Shown here: one piece after another, positions 16,827 through 26,258 of the stretch
How the letters are laid out: each line of letters opens with the position of its first letter
How positions within the stretch are numbered: position 1 is the stretch's first letter
NCBI RefSeq assembly: GCF_001874145.1
Contig: NZ_MPCX01000002.1
Span: 124,001 to 188,000 of the forward strand
DNA: 64,000 bases
Direction: 5' to 3'
Origin: Lacinutrix sp. MedPE-SW
GTDB lineage: Bacteria; Bacteroidota; Bacteroidia; Flavobacteriales; Flavobacteriaceae
Translations under genes and position numbers: made by a program
Notes under the pieces: model-generated
Database searches by the model: none
What the model saw: only the letters and a program-made list of their open reading frames with translations
What the model was told of the DNA's origin: nothing

Positions 16827-18788
16827 ATGTATAAAAAATTAAAACAAGCCATTTATCAAGTTTTAGAATCTAGTCGTAAAAAGATAGATTTTAAAAATAT
16901 AAACTATTTGCCTAGATGGGCAATTTTATGTTTTGATATTGTTATACTACTAATGGCATTAGTCAACACAAAATTAATTGTTGGCATATTACAAAACGTA
17001 AAATACTATTCTTTTGTTCCAAATAAAACAGAGTTAATTGTAATAACTATTAATGTATTGTTCTTTATTTTATTTAGAACATATGCAGGATTAATAAGGC
17101 ATTCTACATTTATAGATGCTGTAAAGTTTTTTTTAGCTTCTTCAGCAACATTAATAACTGCCTTTATAATACATTATACATATCTTTTAATAACAAAAGA
17201 ACAGCTATTTTTAATACCAGAAATATTAGTATACTCAATCACCTCTTTTTGTGGTTTATTTTTATTTAGAATTTTAGTAAAACAAGTTTTTGAGGTATAC
17301 TTAACTTATCAATACGAAGAAAAGCAACTTAACGTATTGGTGTATGGTACAAACGAAAATGCAATAGCAATTGCAAGTGCACTAAAATCTGAAAAGCCGT
17401 CAAGATATAAGGTACTAGGTTTTGTAGATAAAGACGGAAAAAATAAAAGTAAAGAAATTCTTGGCCTGCCAATAATATACATTCAAAGAAAAATAGCTAC
17501 AACGTTAAGAGCTTATGGCGCACAAGCCCTAATTATAGCAGATAATAACTTAACAAAGGAGGAAAGTATAGAGATTGTTGATAGCTGCTTAGAATATAAT
17601 TTTAAAGTATTTAGAGCACCATTAATTTCAGATATAGAACAAAATACGAGTCTATCTAATCAAATTGAAAAAATTCAAATTGAAGATATCTTAGAAAGAG
17701 ATCCTATAAAATTAGATAATAAACTAGTAGCAAAAGAAATTTATAATAAGTGTATACTAGTAACTGGTGGAGCAGGTTCTATTGGAAGTGAAATTGTAAG
17801 ACAAGTAGCAAACTATCAACCTAAAAAATTATTAATTTTAGATAATGCCGAAACACCGCTATATAGAATTCAACATGAAATAAAATACAATTTCCCTGAT
17901 ATTGTTTTTGAAGCTATTATTGCAGATGTTAGAAATAGGGCTGTAATTGAAGAAGTTTTTAAAGAGCACAATCCTAACGTTGTATATCATGCAGCAGCCT
18001 ATAAACACGTACCGTTAATGGAAAGGCATCCACAAGAAGCTGTAATGGTTAATGTAATGGGTTCAAAAAACATTGCTGATTTAGCAAACGAATACAAAGC
18101 AGAAAAATTTGTAATGGTCTCTACAGACAAAGCTGTAAACCCTAGTAATGTAATGGGAGCATCAAAACGTATTGCAGAAATTTACGTACAAGCCTTACAA
18201 CGTAAACTGCAAAAAAAGAATAAATCTAAAACCCAATATGTTACTACTAGATTTGGTAATGTATTAGGATCAAACGGGTCTGTTGTACCGCTATTTAAAA
18301 GACAAATTGAAGAAGGTGGACCACTAACCATAACGCACCCAGATATTATTCGTTATTTCATGACCATTCCAGAAGCATGCCAATTAGTAATTGAAGCTGG
18401 AGCTATGGGTAACGGAGGAGAGATTTTTATTTTCGATATGGGAGAAGCTGTAAAGATTATCGATTTAGCAAAAAAAATAATAAGATTAGCAGGCTTCACA
18501 CCATACAAAGAAATAGATATAAAAGTAATAGGCTTAAGGCCAGGAGAAAAGCTCTACGAAGAATTGCTTAATGATAAATCTGAAACACTTCCAACATACA
18601 ACGAAAAAATCATGATTGCTAAAATTGGCAGCCATGACTATAGTTTAGTTAATAAAATGATTTTAGAACTGGTAGAAACTGCTAAAGAAGGAACCAAAAA
18701 TGAAATCGTTATAAAAATGAAAGACATCGTGCCAGAGTTTTTAAGTATGAATTCCTCATTTGAAAGATTAGACAAGAAAATAGTTTAA
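16827..18788 (+). CDS. Membrane-anchored nucleoside-diphosphate sugar 4,6-dehydratase (PglF/CapD/WbpM-like)
   Basis: A 653-residue protein from the ATG at 16827. About four N-terminal membrane segments (residues 30-150) precede a first Rossmann fold (LNVLVYGTNENAIAIASAL). The catalytic SDR domain begins with ILVTGGAGSIGSEIVRQVAN near residue 310. The motifs DNAETPLYRIQHE, YHAAAYKHVPLME and STDKAVNPSNVMGASKRIAE are diagnostic for inverting or retaining UDP-GlcNAc 4,6-dehydratases. It would supply UDP-4-keto-6-deoxy sugar to the aminotransferase just upstream. A PglF-like retaining reaction is inferred from the neighbours. Confidence 0.88.
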   Translation: MYKKLKQAIYQVLESSRKKIDFKNINYLPRWAILCFDIVILLMALVNTKLIVGILQNVKYYSFVPNKTELIVITINVLFFILFRTYAGLIRHSTFIDAVKFFLASSATLITAFIIHYTYLLITKEQLFLIPEILVYSITSFCGLFLFRILVKQVFEVYLTYQYEEKQLNVLVYGTNENAIAIASALKSEKPSRYKVLGFVDKDGKNKSKEILGLPIIYIQRKIATTLRAYGAQALIIADNNLTKEESIEIVDSCLEYNFKVFRAPLISDIEQNTSLSNQIEKIQIEDILERDPIKLDNKLVAKEIYNKCILVTGGAGSIGSEIVRQVANYQPKKLLILDNAETPLYRIQHEIKYNFPDIVFEAIIADVRNRAVIEEVFKEHNPNVVYHAAAYKHVPLMERHPQEAVMVNVMGSKNIADLANEYKAEKFVMVSTDKAVNPSNVMGASKRIAEIYVQALQRKLQKKNKSKTQYVTTRFGNVLGSNGSVVPLFKRQIEEGGPLTITHPDIIRYFMTIPEACQLVIEAGAMGNGGEIFIFDMGEAVKIIDLAKKIIRLAGFTPYKEIDIKVIGLRPGEKLYEELLNDKSETLPTYNEKIMIAKIGSHDYSLVNKMILELVETAKEGTKNEIVIKMKDIVPEFLSMNSSFERLDKKIV

Positions 18789-18845
18789 CTTTATACCCAT
18801 ATTAAACTACTTTTAATAAAGTCACTAAGCTTCTAACAAAATTTA

Positions 18846-20144
18846 ATGAAAATAGCAGTAATAGGAACAGGATATGTAGGTTTAGTAACCGGAACATGTT
18901 TAGCTGAGACAGGAAATGAGGTACTATGTATCGATATAGATAAAGATAAAGTAAACCAAATGCAGCAAGGGCATGTACCTATTTATGAGCCACATTTGGA
19001 TGTTTTATTTGAAAGAAATATAAAATCTAACCGTTTAAAATTTTCTACTAGTCTAGAAGAAGGTTTAGAGCACGGTGAAATAGTTTTCTTAGCTTTACCA
19101 ACACCAGAAGACGAAGATGGGTCTGCAGACCTAAAATATATATTAGGCGTCGCAAAAGAAATAGGTAAGCTAATAAAAAATTACAAAGTAATAGTTGACA
19201 AAAGTACCGTGCCTGTTGGTACTTCAGAAAAAGTAAAAAATGCAATTTCACAAAATGCAACAGTAGACTTTGATGTGGTATCAAATCCTGAGTTTTTAAG
19301 AGAAGGTTTTGCAGTGGACGATTTTTTAAAACCAGAACGTATAATAGTGGGAGCCAGTAGTGATAGAGCAATAAAACTAATGGAAAAGCTTTATAAACCT
19401 TACGTAAGGTCTGGAAACCCAATAATTGTAATGGATGAAAAATCTGCAGAACTTACCAAATACGCCTCTAATGCGTTTTTAGCAGCCAAAATTACCTTTA
19501 TGAACGAGATAGCTAACTTTTGTGAAAAAGTTGGTGCAGATGTGGATAAAGTTAGAATTGGAATGGGAACAGACTCTAGAATAGGTAAGCGTTTTCTTTT
19601 TCCAGGTATAGGTTATGGCGGTTCTTGTTTTCCTAAAGATGTAAAAGCACTCCATAAATCTGGAAAAGACAATAACTACAATTTTCAAATTTTAGATGCA
19701 GTAATAAATGTAAATGCAAGACAAAAATTAATTTTAATACCTAAAATCGAAACGTATTTTAATAATAATTTACAGAATAAAAATATTGCCATTTGGGGAT
19801 TGGCGTTTAAACCTGAAACAGACGATATTCGTGAAGCGCCAGCACTTTATACAATTGACGCGTTACTAGAATTAGGATGTAATATTACAGCCTTCGACCC
19901 AGAAGCAATGCCTAACGTAAAAAGAAAAATTGGCGATAAAATAAAGTATGCAGATTCCATGTACGATGCCTTAGAAAATGCAGATGCCTTAGTAATATGT
20001 ACAGAGTGGAGCATTTTTAGAACACCAGATTTTAACCAAATAAATAAAAATATGAATGGAAAAATTATTTTTGATGGTAGAAATCTTTACGACGTAAAAG
20101 ATGTAGAAAACGAAGGTTTTAAGTATATTTCAATAGGAAGATAA
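18846..20144 (+). CDS. ugd: UDP-glucose 6-dehydrogenase
   Basis: A 432-residue enzyme with the NAD-binding start MKIAVIGTGYVGLVTGTCLA, the central SNPEFLREGFAVDDFLKPER, and the catalytic cysteine in GIGYGGSCFPKDVKALHKSG. Length and motifs fit Ugd/TuaD, which oxidises UDP-glucose twice to UDP-glucuronate. The stop is followed directly by the GTG start of a UDP-glucuronate decarboxylase, so the two form a UDP-glucuronate to UDP-xylose branch. Uronate in the polymer would also fit the heparinase-like gene upstream. Confidence 0.92.
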   Translation: MKIAVIGTGYVGLVTGTCLAETGNEVLCIDIDKDKVNQMQQGHVPIYEPHLDVLFERNIKSNRLKFSTSLEEGLEHGEIVFLALPTPEDEDGSADLKYILGVAKEIGKLIKNYKVIVDKSTVPVGTSEKVKNAISQNATVDFDVVSNPEFLREGFAVDDFLKPERIIVGASSDRAIKLMEKLYKPYVRSGNPIIVMDEKSAELTKYASNAFLAAKITFMNEIANFCEKVGADVDKVRIGMGTDSRIGKRFLFPGIGYGGSCFPKDVKALHKSGKDNNYNFQILDAVINVNARQKLILIPKIETYFNNNLQNKNIAIWGLAFKPETDDIREAPALYTIDALLELGCNITAFDPEAMPNVKRKIGDKIKYADSMYDALENADALVICTEWSIFRTPDFNQINKNMNGKIIFDGRNLYDVKDVENEGFKYISIGR

Positions 20145-21134
20145 GTGAACAAAACAGTATTAATAACAGGTGCAGCAGGATTTTTAGGGTCACATTTATG
20201 CGATCGCTTTCTAAAAGAAGGTTATAATGTTATTGGTATGGATAACTTTATAACTGGAGACAAAAAAAACTTAGCACATTTAAAAAACAACTCTAAGTTT
20301 AGCTTTATAAAACATGATGTAACAGAGTTTATTAAAATTGAAACCAGTCTAGATTATATTCTTCATTTTGCGTCGCCAGCAAGCCCAATAGATTATTTAA
20401 AAATACCAATACAAACATTAAAAGTTGGTTCTTTAGGTACGCATAACTTATTAGGTTTAGCAAAAGCTAAAAATGCAAGAATTTTAATAGCATCAACATC
20501 AGAAATTTATGGAGATCCATTAGTACACCCACAAACCGAAGACTATTACGGTAATGTTAACACTATAGGCCCAAGAGGAGTTTATGATGAAGCGAAACGT
20601 TTTCAAGAATCTATTACAATGGCATATCACCGTTTCCATGGCTTAGAAACGCGCATTGTTAGAATTTTTAACACCTATGGCCCAAGAATGAGACTTAACG
20701 ATGGTAGAGTAATACCTGCTTTTATGGGTCAGGCATTACGAGGAGAAGATTTAACAATATTTGGCGATGGTTCACAAACACGTTCGTTTTGTTATGTAGA
20801 TGATCAAGTCGAAGGTATATACAGGTTACTTTTAAGTGATTATGCATTACCAGTAAATATTGGAAATCCTCACGAAATTAGTATTAAAGACTTTGCAGAA
20901 GAAATAATAAAACTTACTGGTACAACTCAAAAGGTTGTTTATAAAGAATTACCAATAAACGACCCTCTACAAAGACAACCAGATATTACATTAGCAAAAA
21001 ATATTTTAAATTGGCAGCCAAAAATTAATAGAGAAGAAGGCATGAAAATTACCTTTAATTACTTTAAAAATTTAAACAAAGAAGAATTATATAAAAGTGA
21101 ACATAAAGATTTTTCTAGCTTTAATTCAAAATAG
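20145..21134 (+). CDS. UDP-glucuronate decarboxylase (UDP-xylose synthase-like)
   Basis: A 329-residue short-chain dehydrogenase starting with GTG, immediately after the ugd stop codon. It has [39 protein letters not shown], the catalytic pair in [11 protein letters not shown], and [18 protein letters not shown]. The GDP.VHPQ.E.Y and P.G.YDEAKR patterns are those of UDP-xylose synthases rather than of epimerases. The enzyme oxidises, decarboxylates and reduces UDP-glucuronate to UDP-xylose. The end-to-end arrangement with ugd supports it. Alternative: a UDP-glucuronate epimerase, less likely. Confidence 0.88.
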   Translation: MNKTVLITGAAGFLGSHLCDRFLKEGYNVIGMDNFITGDKKNLAHLKNNSKFSFIKHDVTEFIKIETSLDYILHFASPASPIDYLKIPIQTLKVGSLGTHNLLGLAKAKNARILIASTSEIYGDPLVHPQTEDYYGNVNTIGPRGVYDEAKRFQESITMAYHRFHGLETRIVRIFNTYGPRMRLNDGRVIPAFMGQALRGEDLTIFGDGSQTRSFCYVDDQVEGIYRLLLSDYALPVNIGNPHEISIKDFAEEIIKLTGTTQKVVYKELPINDPLQRQPDITLAKNILNWQPKINREEGMKITFNYFKNLNKEELYKSEHKDFSSFNSK

Positions 21135-21137
21135 CAA

Positions 21138-22535
21138 ATGGAATATAAACGCGGTAGATATTCTTGGTTATTAAGGCCATTTTTAATGGTTTTTGACATA
21201 GCTGTTATAAATATTTTAGCGTTTTATTATTTTAATTTTAATGAAGAAAACCTATACTTTTTCTCTTCTGCTTTATTTAATAATAAACATTTATTATATA
21301 TAATATATTCAATTTTTTGTTGGATGATTACATCATCTTTTATAAGCTTTTATAAAGTATATAGGTATACAAAAGCACTTAATATATTATCTTTATTAGC
21401 AAAACAATTCTTTCTTTATAGTATAATTGTTTATGCATTTATAGGTTTTTTTAGGAGTATTAATATTCAAGCCTTTGTAACTTTAAAATACTTGCTTTAT
21501 GTGTTTTCACTAATAGCTTTAGCTAAACTTTTAAGCTATTATATATTAAAATCATACCGTTCGTATTTAAAAGGTAACCTAAGAAACGTAGTTATTATTG
21601 GTAAAAACTCAGGAGCAAAGGAATTAGAGTCTATATTTAATAGCAAAAAACAATTAGGCTATAATTTATTAGCAACTTTCAACACAAAAAAAAGTAATTT
21701 TTTAGACGAAAGTTTCACATATCTTGAAAACCATAAAAATGTTGATGAAATTTATTGTTCAATAGATGATTTAACAGAAAACCAAGTAAATAAGTATGTT
21801 AAATACGCCAATATAAACCACTGTAACATTAAGTTTATACCTAATACTAAAAAACTTTTTAGTAATAAACTTAAAACAGATTATTATAATTATTTACCTG
21901 TTCTATCAATGCCTGTAGTCGCATTAAATCAAGATGTAAATAAGTTTTTAAAACGGTGTTTCGATGTCCTTTTTTCTGCTTTTATAATTGTTTTCATATT
22001 ATCTTGGGTATATATAATATTATTTATATTAATTAAGTTAGAATCTAAAGGACCTGTAATATACAAGCACAAACGAAATGGCTTAAATTATAAAGAGTTT
22101 TATTGTTTTAAATTTAGGTCACTAAAAACATTAAAAGAGGTAAAAGGTACTTATGTAAAAGAAAACGATACAAGGGTAACAAATATTGGTAAATTTATTA
22201 GAAGAACAAGTATAGATGAGTTGCCTCAGTTTGTAAATGTATTATTGGGAGATATGTCTGTTGTTGGTCCAAGACCACATATGTTAAGTTATACTGAAGA
22301 TTATTCTAAAAAAATAGATAAGTACAACTTTATTTTTAGACATAATGTAAAACCTGGTATTACAGGCCTTGCCCAAGTTACGGGCTATCGTGGAGAAATT
22401 AAAAATGATGAAGATATTATTAATAGAGTGAAATTTGATATTTTTTATATTGAAAACTGGTCACTTTTTTTAGATATAAAAATTATTTTTCAAACTATAG
22501 TAAATATTGTAAAAGGACAAAAACAAGCCTATTAA
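21138..22535 (+). CDS. Long polyprenyl glycosylphosphotransferase (WcaJ-like)
   Basis: A 465-residue protein, the third priming transferase of the locus. Four or five N-terminal membrane segments (about residues 12-135) lead into a cytosolic Rossmann-like part (NVVIIGKNSGAKELESIF) and another membrane segment near residue 280. The catalytic C-terminal domain carries FYCFKFRSLK, SIDELPQFVNVLLGDMSVVG and VKPGITGLAQVTGYRGE. WcaJ-type enzymes usually load glucose-1-phosphate or galactose-1-phosphate. It lies 3 nt after the UDP-xylose synthase gene and one base before a GT2. Having three such enzymes suggests more than one polymer, or divergent specificities. Confidence 0.88.
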   Translation: MEYKRGRYSWLLRPFLMVFDIAVINILAFYYFNFNEENLYFFSSALFNNKHLLYIIYSIFCWMITSSFISFYKVYRYTKALNILSLLAKQFFLYSIIVYAFIGFFRSINIQAFVTLKYLLYVFSLIALAKLLSYYILKSYRSYLKGNLRNVVIIGKNSGAKELESIFNSKKQLGYNLLATFNTKKSNFLDESFTYLENHKNVDEIYCSIDDLTENQVNKYVKYANINHCNIKFIPNTKKLFSNKLKTDYYNYLPVLSMPVVALNQDVNKFLKRCFDVLFSAFIIVFILSWVYIILFILIKLESKGPVIYKHKRNGLNYKEFYCFKFRSLKTLKEVKGTYVKENDTRVTNIGKFIRRTSIDELPQFVNVLLGDMSVVGPRPHMLSYTEDYSKKIDKYNFIFRHNVKPGITGLAQVTGYRGEIKNDEDIINRVKFDIFYIENWSLFLDIKIIFQTIVNIVKGQKQAY

Positions 22536-22536
22536 T

Positions 22537-23316
22537 TTGAAACCTCTTGTTTCTATAATAACACCAATGTATAATTCTGAAGTTTTTATTTCAGAAACCA
22601 TAAATAGTGTATTAAATCAATCTTACAACAATTGGGAACTAATTTTAATAGACGACTGCTCAACCGATAATACTATAGCTGTAGCAAGTACCTTTCAGTT
22701 AAAAAACAAAAACATACACCTTTTAAAAAACACTAAAAACGCTGGCGCTGCAATATCTCGAAACAAAGGAATTAATGCAGCAAATGGCGATTATATAGCT
22801 TTTTTAGATGCAGACGATTTGTGGAAACCAATAAAATTAGAAACCCAAATTCGTTTTATGCAAACCCATAATTGCGATGTTTGCTATAGTAGCTACGAAC
22901 AAATTAACGACAACGGAAAGCCTTTAAACAAGTTTGTTAAAGCCTTGCCAACATTAAGTTATTCACGTCTTTTAAAAAGCAACTACATTGGTAATCTTAC
23001 AGGAATATACAACGCTAAAGTATTAGGCAAAATTAATGCTCCAAACCTTAGAAAACGCCAAGATTGGCTTTTGTGGTTAAAAGCTGTTGAGGTTTCTGGT
23101 AAACCTGCTCAGGGTATTCAAGAGTCTCTAGCCTATTATAGAGTAAGAAAAAATGCTATGTCTTCTAATAAACCTGAATTATTAAAACATAATTATAGAG
23201 TATACAGAAAAGGTTTAAAATTTCCAGTTATAAAATCGCTATACTATATGTTTCAGTTTCTAATTGAGCATTTCTTTGTAAAGTCTAAACTAATAACAAC
23301 TATACATAAGAAGTAA
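22537..23316 (+). CDS. Glycosyltransferase family 2
   Basis: A 259-residue GT-A enzyme. It begins PLVSIITPMYNSEVFISETI, then ELILIDDCSTDNT and the DXD-type metal site in YIAFLDADDLWK. The acceptor region includes RKRQDWLLWLKAVE. The start is TTG at 22537, two bases after the stop of the WcaJ-like gene. It would add a sugar to the lipid-linked unit. The 3' end overlaps the minus-strand CapK-like gene by 17 nt, which marks the end of the + strand polysaccharide operon. Confidence 0.83.
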   Translation: MKPLVSIITPMYNSEVFISETINSVLNQSYNNWELILIDDCSTDNTIAVASTFQLKNKNIHLLKNTKNAGAAISRNKGINAANGDYIAFLDADDLWKPIKLETQIRFMQTHNCDVCYSSYEQINDNGKPLNKFVKALPTLSYSRLLKSNYIGNLTGIYNAKVLGKINAPNLRKRQDWLLWLKAVEVSGKPAQGIQESLAYYRVRKNAMSSNKPELLKHNYRVYRKGLKFPVIKSLYYMFQFLIEHFFVKSKLITTIHKK

Positions 23317-24607
23317 ACTGTTTTAGTTTACCACTTTTAGATCGCTTTAGTTCTTTTTTTATTTCAAAAACAACATTTAAATCAGGCTCTAAATATTTTA
23401 AAAATGCCTCTTCAATTTCAAGCTTTTTTTGTTTTGTTAGTTCATGCTTGGCTACGTAACTTACTTTAAAAGTATCTATTTTTTGCTGGTCTATTATAAA
23501 TTCTTTTACTGTAGAATTGTCTTCAATAATAGTTTTGGTAACATAATAAAAAGTTAGTCCAGCAGCTTTTTTACCACTAGGTAAAGTGGCAATATCACTA
23601 GTTCTTCCAACAAGTTTTTCTAAAATAGGTTTTTGTAATGTGCTTTTTTTAGAGAGCATTCCAATATCTCCCAAATCGTATCTAATAAACGGGTGTGCTT
23701 TATTATAGAGAGCTGTAACGACAACGCGACCTATTTCGCCATAAGGTAAAATATTGTTTTGTTCGTCTAATATTTCAACATATAAATCTTCATTATTTAC
23801 TTGCCATTCATCATCTGGGTTTTGAAATGCAATTAAACCTAATTCGGCAGAGCCATATTCGTTTACAACAGGTATTCCAAATTGCTTTTCAAGTAAGTCT
23901 CTATCGTTTTCAAAAAGCATTTCAGAGGTTACAATACACACTTTCAAATTAGGACAAACTGTTTTTAAAACAATGTTTTTTTCTTGTAAAAATTTAGCAA
24001 ATTGTACAATTGCACTAGTATAACCGTTTATATAATCAAAACGTGTTTTGCTAAATTTGATTAGATTTTTTTCTAGTTGTTTATTACTTAAATCAAATAC
24101 AGAAAACCGAAATCTATTGGCTAAAAAATCTTTTAAACGTTCTTTATAATAGCCTTTTTTATTTAATGGAATACCATAAAAACGGGCTTGTTTTGATGTA
24201 TTTAAATCTAGGTTAAACCATGAATAACGGTGTTTAAAAACAGACCAAGTTAAAGCATGAGAAAATTTATCTTTTGCAAAAATAAATGGCGTTCCAGAAG
24301 ATCCCGAAGTTTTACTAACGTGGCAGATGTTTTTTGTATATCCAGAAGACAATCTATTATCTAGCGGCTGCTGTAAATCTGTTTTTGTTAATACAGGTAA
24401 CGAGTTCCAATTATCAACATTAGTATTTTTAGTAATGCTATTATAGAAACTATTGTGCTCTAAATGATATTTTACAATAGTCTTTTTTTGTAGCTCTATA
24501 TGGTTTAATAATTCAGTTTCATTTAATTGTTTTATCTCATTAAAAGTGCGGTTGGCTTCCTTTATAGGGAAACCATTATATTTTAAGCTGAGGTCAAATA
24601 AATTCAA
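23300..24607 (-). CDS. CapK/PaaK-like AMP-forming ligase family protein
   Basis: A 435-residue protein of the phenylacetate-CoA-ligase-like (CapK) group. Recognisable parts are the P-loop KTSGSSGTPFIFAKD near residue 100, the NEYGSAELGLIAFQN motif near 245, and RYDLGDIG. Such proteins adenylate carboxylic acids, but CapK homologues in capsule loci have no settled reaction. The start is TTG at 24607; there is no nearby ATG. It is on the opposite strand to the polysaccharide operon, overlaps the GT2 gene tail to tail by 17 nt, and diverges from purD across 64 nt. Confidence 0.7.
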   Translation of the reverse strand: MNLFDLSLKYNGFPIKEANRTFNEIKQLNETELLNHIELQKKTIVKYHLEHNSFYNSITKNTNVDNWNSLPVLTKTDLQQPLDNRLSSGYTKNICHVSKTSGSSGTPFIFAKDKFSHALTWSVFKHRYSWFNLDLNTSKQARFYGIPLNKKGYYKERLKDFLANRFRFSVFDLSNKQLEKNLIKFSKTRFDYINGYTSAIVQFAKFLQEKNIVLKTVCPNLKVCIVTSEMLFENDRDLLEKQFGIPVVNEYGSAELGLIAFQNPDDEWQVNNEDLYVEILDEQNNILPYGEIGRVVVTALYNKAHPFIRYDLGDIGMLSKKSTLQKPILEKLVGRTSDIATLPSGKKAAGLTFYYVTKTIIEDNSTVKEFIIDQQKIDTFKVSYVAKHELTKQKKLEIEEAFLKYLEPDLNVVFEIKKELKRSKSGKLKQFTSYV

Positions 24608-24646
24608 AAGAAAAAATTATAAATATGTTTTTGTAAAGTAAATAAT

Positions 24647-24654
24647 TATTTTTG
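24647..24654 (+). promoter_or_regulatory. Probable purD promoter -7 element
   Basis: TATTTTTG fits the Bacteroidota -7 consensus TAnnTTTG and lies 17 nt before the purD ATG. No good -33 TTG at the usual distance is visible, so it is a partial match. Confidence 0.5.
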
Positions 24655-24671
24655 CCAAAACAACTACAACA

Positions 24672-25946
24672 ATGAACATTTTAGTACTAGGATCTGGCGG
24701 AAGAGAACACACAATTGCATGGAAGCTTGCACAAAGCGATAACTGTAGAAATTTATTCGTTGCACCAGGAAACTCTGGAACTGCATCTATAGCAACAAAT
24801 GTGCCTGTAAATGTAACAGACTTTAAAGCGATTAAAGAAATAGTTTTAAATAATAACATTACAATGGTAGTTGTTGGGCCAGAAGATCCACTAGTTCAAG
24901 GTATTCACGATTTCTTTTTAGATGACGAAGCGCTAAAAAATGTAGCAGTAATTGGACCACAAAAAGCAGCAGCAGAATTAGAAGGTAGTAAAGAGTTTGC
25001 AAAAGAATTTTTATACAAACACAATATACCAACAGCTGCTTATAAAAGCTTTAATGCTAAAACCGTAGAAGATGGCTATACTTTTTTAGAAACTTTAAAA
25101 CCACCTTATGTACTTAAAGCAGATGGTTTAGCAGCAGGAAAAGGAGTAGTAATACTTGAGAATTTAAACGAAGCTAAAGCCGAGTTAAAAGCAATGCTAG
25201 TAGATGCTAAATTTGGAAACGCAAGTACAAAAGTAGTTATCGAAGAGTTTTTAGACGGTATAGAACTAAGTTGTTTTGTTTTAACAGATGGTAAAAACTA
25301 TAAAATTTTACCAACAGCTAAAGATTATAAAAGAATTGGTGAAGGCGATACAGGTTTAAATACTGGTGGAATGGGCGCTATTTCTCCTGTACCTTTTGCA
25401 GATGGTACTTTTATGGCAAAAATAAAAGATCGTATTGTAGAGCCAACAATTAAAGGGTTGCAAAAAGATAACCTTCCATATAAAGGCTTTGTTTTTATTG
25501 GTTTAATAAAAGTAGGAAAGGAGCCTTATGTTATAGAATATAATGTGCGTTTAGGTGACCCTGAAACCGAAGTTGTTTTACCGCGTTTAAAAAACGATTT
25601 AGTAGAAGTATTTCAAGCAGTCGCAAACCAAACGTTAGATACTGTTACAATTGAAATAGATGAGCGTGCAGCGACAACTATTATGTTAGTTTCTGGTGGT
25701 TATCCTGAAGCTTATGAGAAAGGAAAAGAAATTTCTGGATTAGATGCTATAGAAGGTTCTATAGTGTTTCATGCTGGAGCACAAGAAAAAGATGGTAAAA
25801 TTGTAACCTCTGGAGGTCGCGTAATGGCAGTTACAAGTTATGGTGAAACCTATAAAGAAGCCATAAAAAAATCTTATCAAAATATAGAAAAACTACATTT
25901 TGATAAGATGAATTACCGAAACGATATTGGTTTCGATTTAGATTAA
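24672..25946 (+). CDS. purD: Phosphoribosylamine-glycine ligase (GAR synthetase)
   Basis: A 424-residue enzyme of full length. It begins MNILVLGSGGREHTIAWKLA, the PurD N-terminal signature, and contains the ATP-grasp elements YVLKADGLAAGKGVVI and VIEEFLDGIELSCFVL. The C-terminal part includes YNVRLGDPETEVVLPRLKND, the PurD pattern. It joins glycine to 5-phosphoribosylamine in the second step of purine synthesis in the cytoplasm. It is convergent with the small membrane-protein gene that ends 2 nt beyond its stop. Confidence 0.97.
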   Translation: MNILVLGSGGREHTIAWKLAQSDNCRNLFVAPGNSGTASIATNVPVNVTDFKAIKEIVLNNNITMVVVGPEDPLVQGIHDFFLDDEALKNVAVIGPQKAAAELEGSKEFAKEFLYKHNIPTAAYKSFNAKTVEDGYTFLETLKPPYVLKADGLAAGKGVVILENLNEAKAELKAMLVDAKFGNASTKVVIEEFLDGIELSCFVLTDGKNYKILPTAKDYKRIGEGDTGLNTGGMGAISPVPFADGTFMAKIKDRIVEPTIKGLQKDNLPYKGFVFIGLIKVGKEPYVIEYNVRLGDPETEVVLPRLKNDLVEVFQAVANQTLDTVTIEIDERAATTIMLVSGGYPEAYEKGKEISGLDAIEGSIVFHAGAQEKDGKIVTSGGRVMAVTSYGETYKEAIKKSYQNIEKLHFDKMNYRNDIGFDLD

Positions 25947-25948
25947 TT

Positions 25949-26176
25949 TTATAAAAAAGAATGAGAAGATATAGATTTGTCTTCCTCATTATTGGCATTA
26001 AATTTCTTTAATTGTAATATCCAGTATACCATAGCTACAGTACCAATTAACATAAAAAACCAGTTAATACCATTAGCTAAAAACCAATTTTCTAGCTCTA
26101 AAGCTCTTAATCCATCAAGTGGAGCAAAGGCAACATTTACAAAAAAGTCTTGAATGGCGTAGAATATATCTTTCAT
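25949..26176 (-). CDS. Small membrane protein (DUF6341-like)
   Basis: A 75-residue protein with one hydrophobic segment in the middle (NWFFMLIGTVAMVYWILQL) and a charged, partly acidic C-terminus. From memory, a small family named DUF6341 occupies the same position between purD and a DUF6427 gene in flavobacteria; this rests on gene order and the N-terminal pattern KDIFYAIQDFFVNVAFAP. The function is unknown. It is divergent from the next gene and convergent with purD. Confidence 0.65.
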   Translation of the reverse strand: MKDIFYAIQDFFVNVAFAPLDGLRALELENWFLANGINWFFMLIGTVAMVYWILQLKKFNANNEEDKSISSHSFL

Positions 26177-26258
26177 TTTAATATTTTTTAATTGTAAACC
26201 TAGTATAAAACTCGGTTTAGAGTAGTAAATTTATTAAGCAAAAATACAAAAACCTATA

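Noticed and set aside
19048-19422. 124-codon antisense frame inside ugd
   Set aside because: It is a shadow of the ugd reading frame, without homology features or a promoter.
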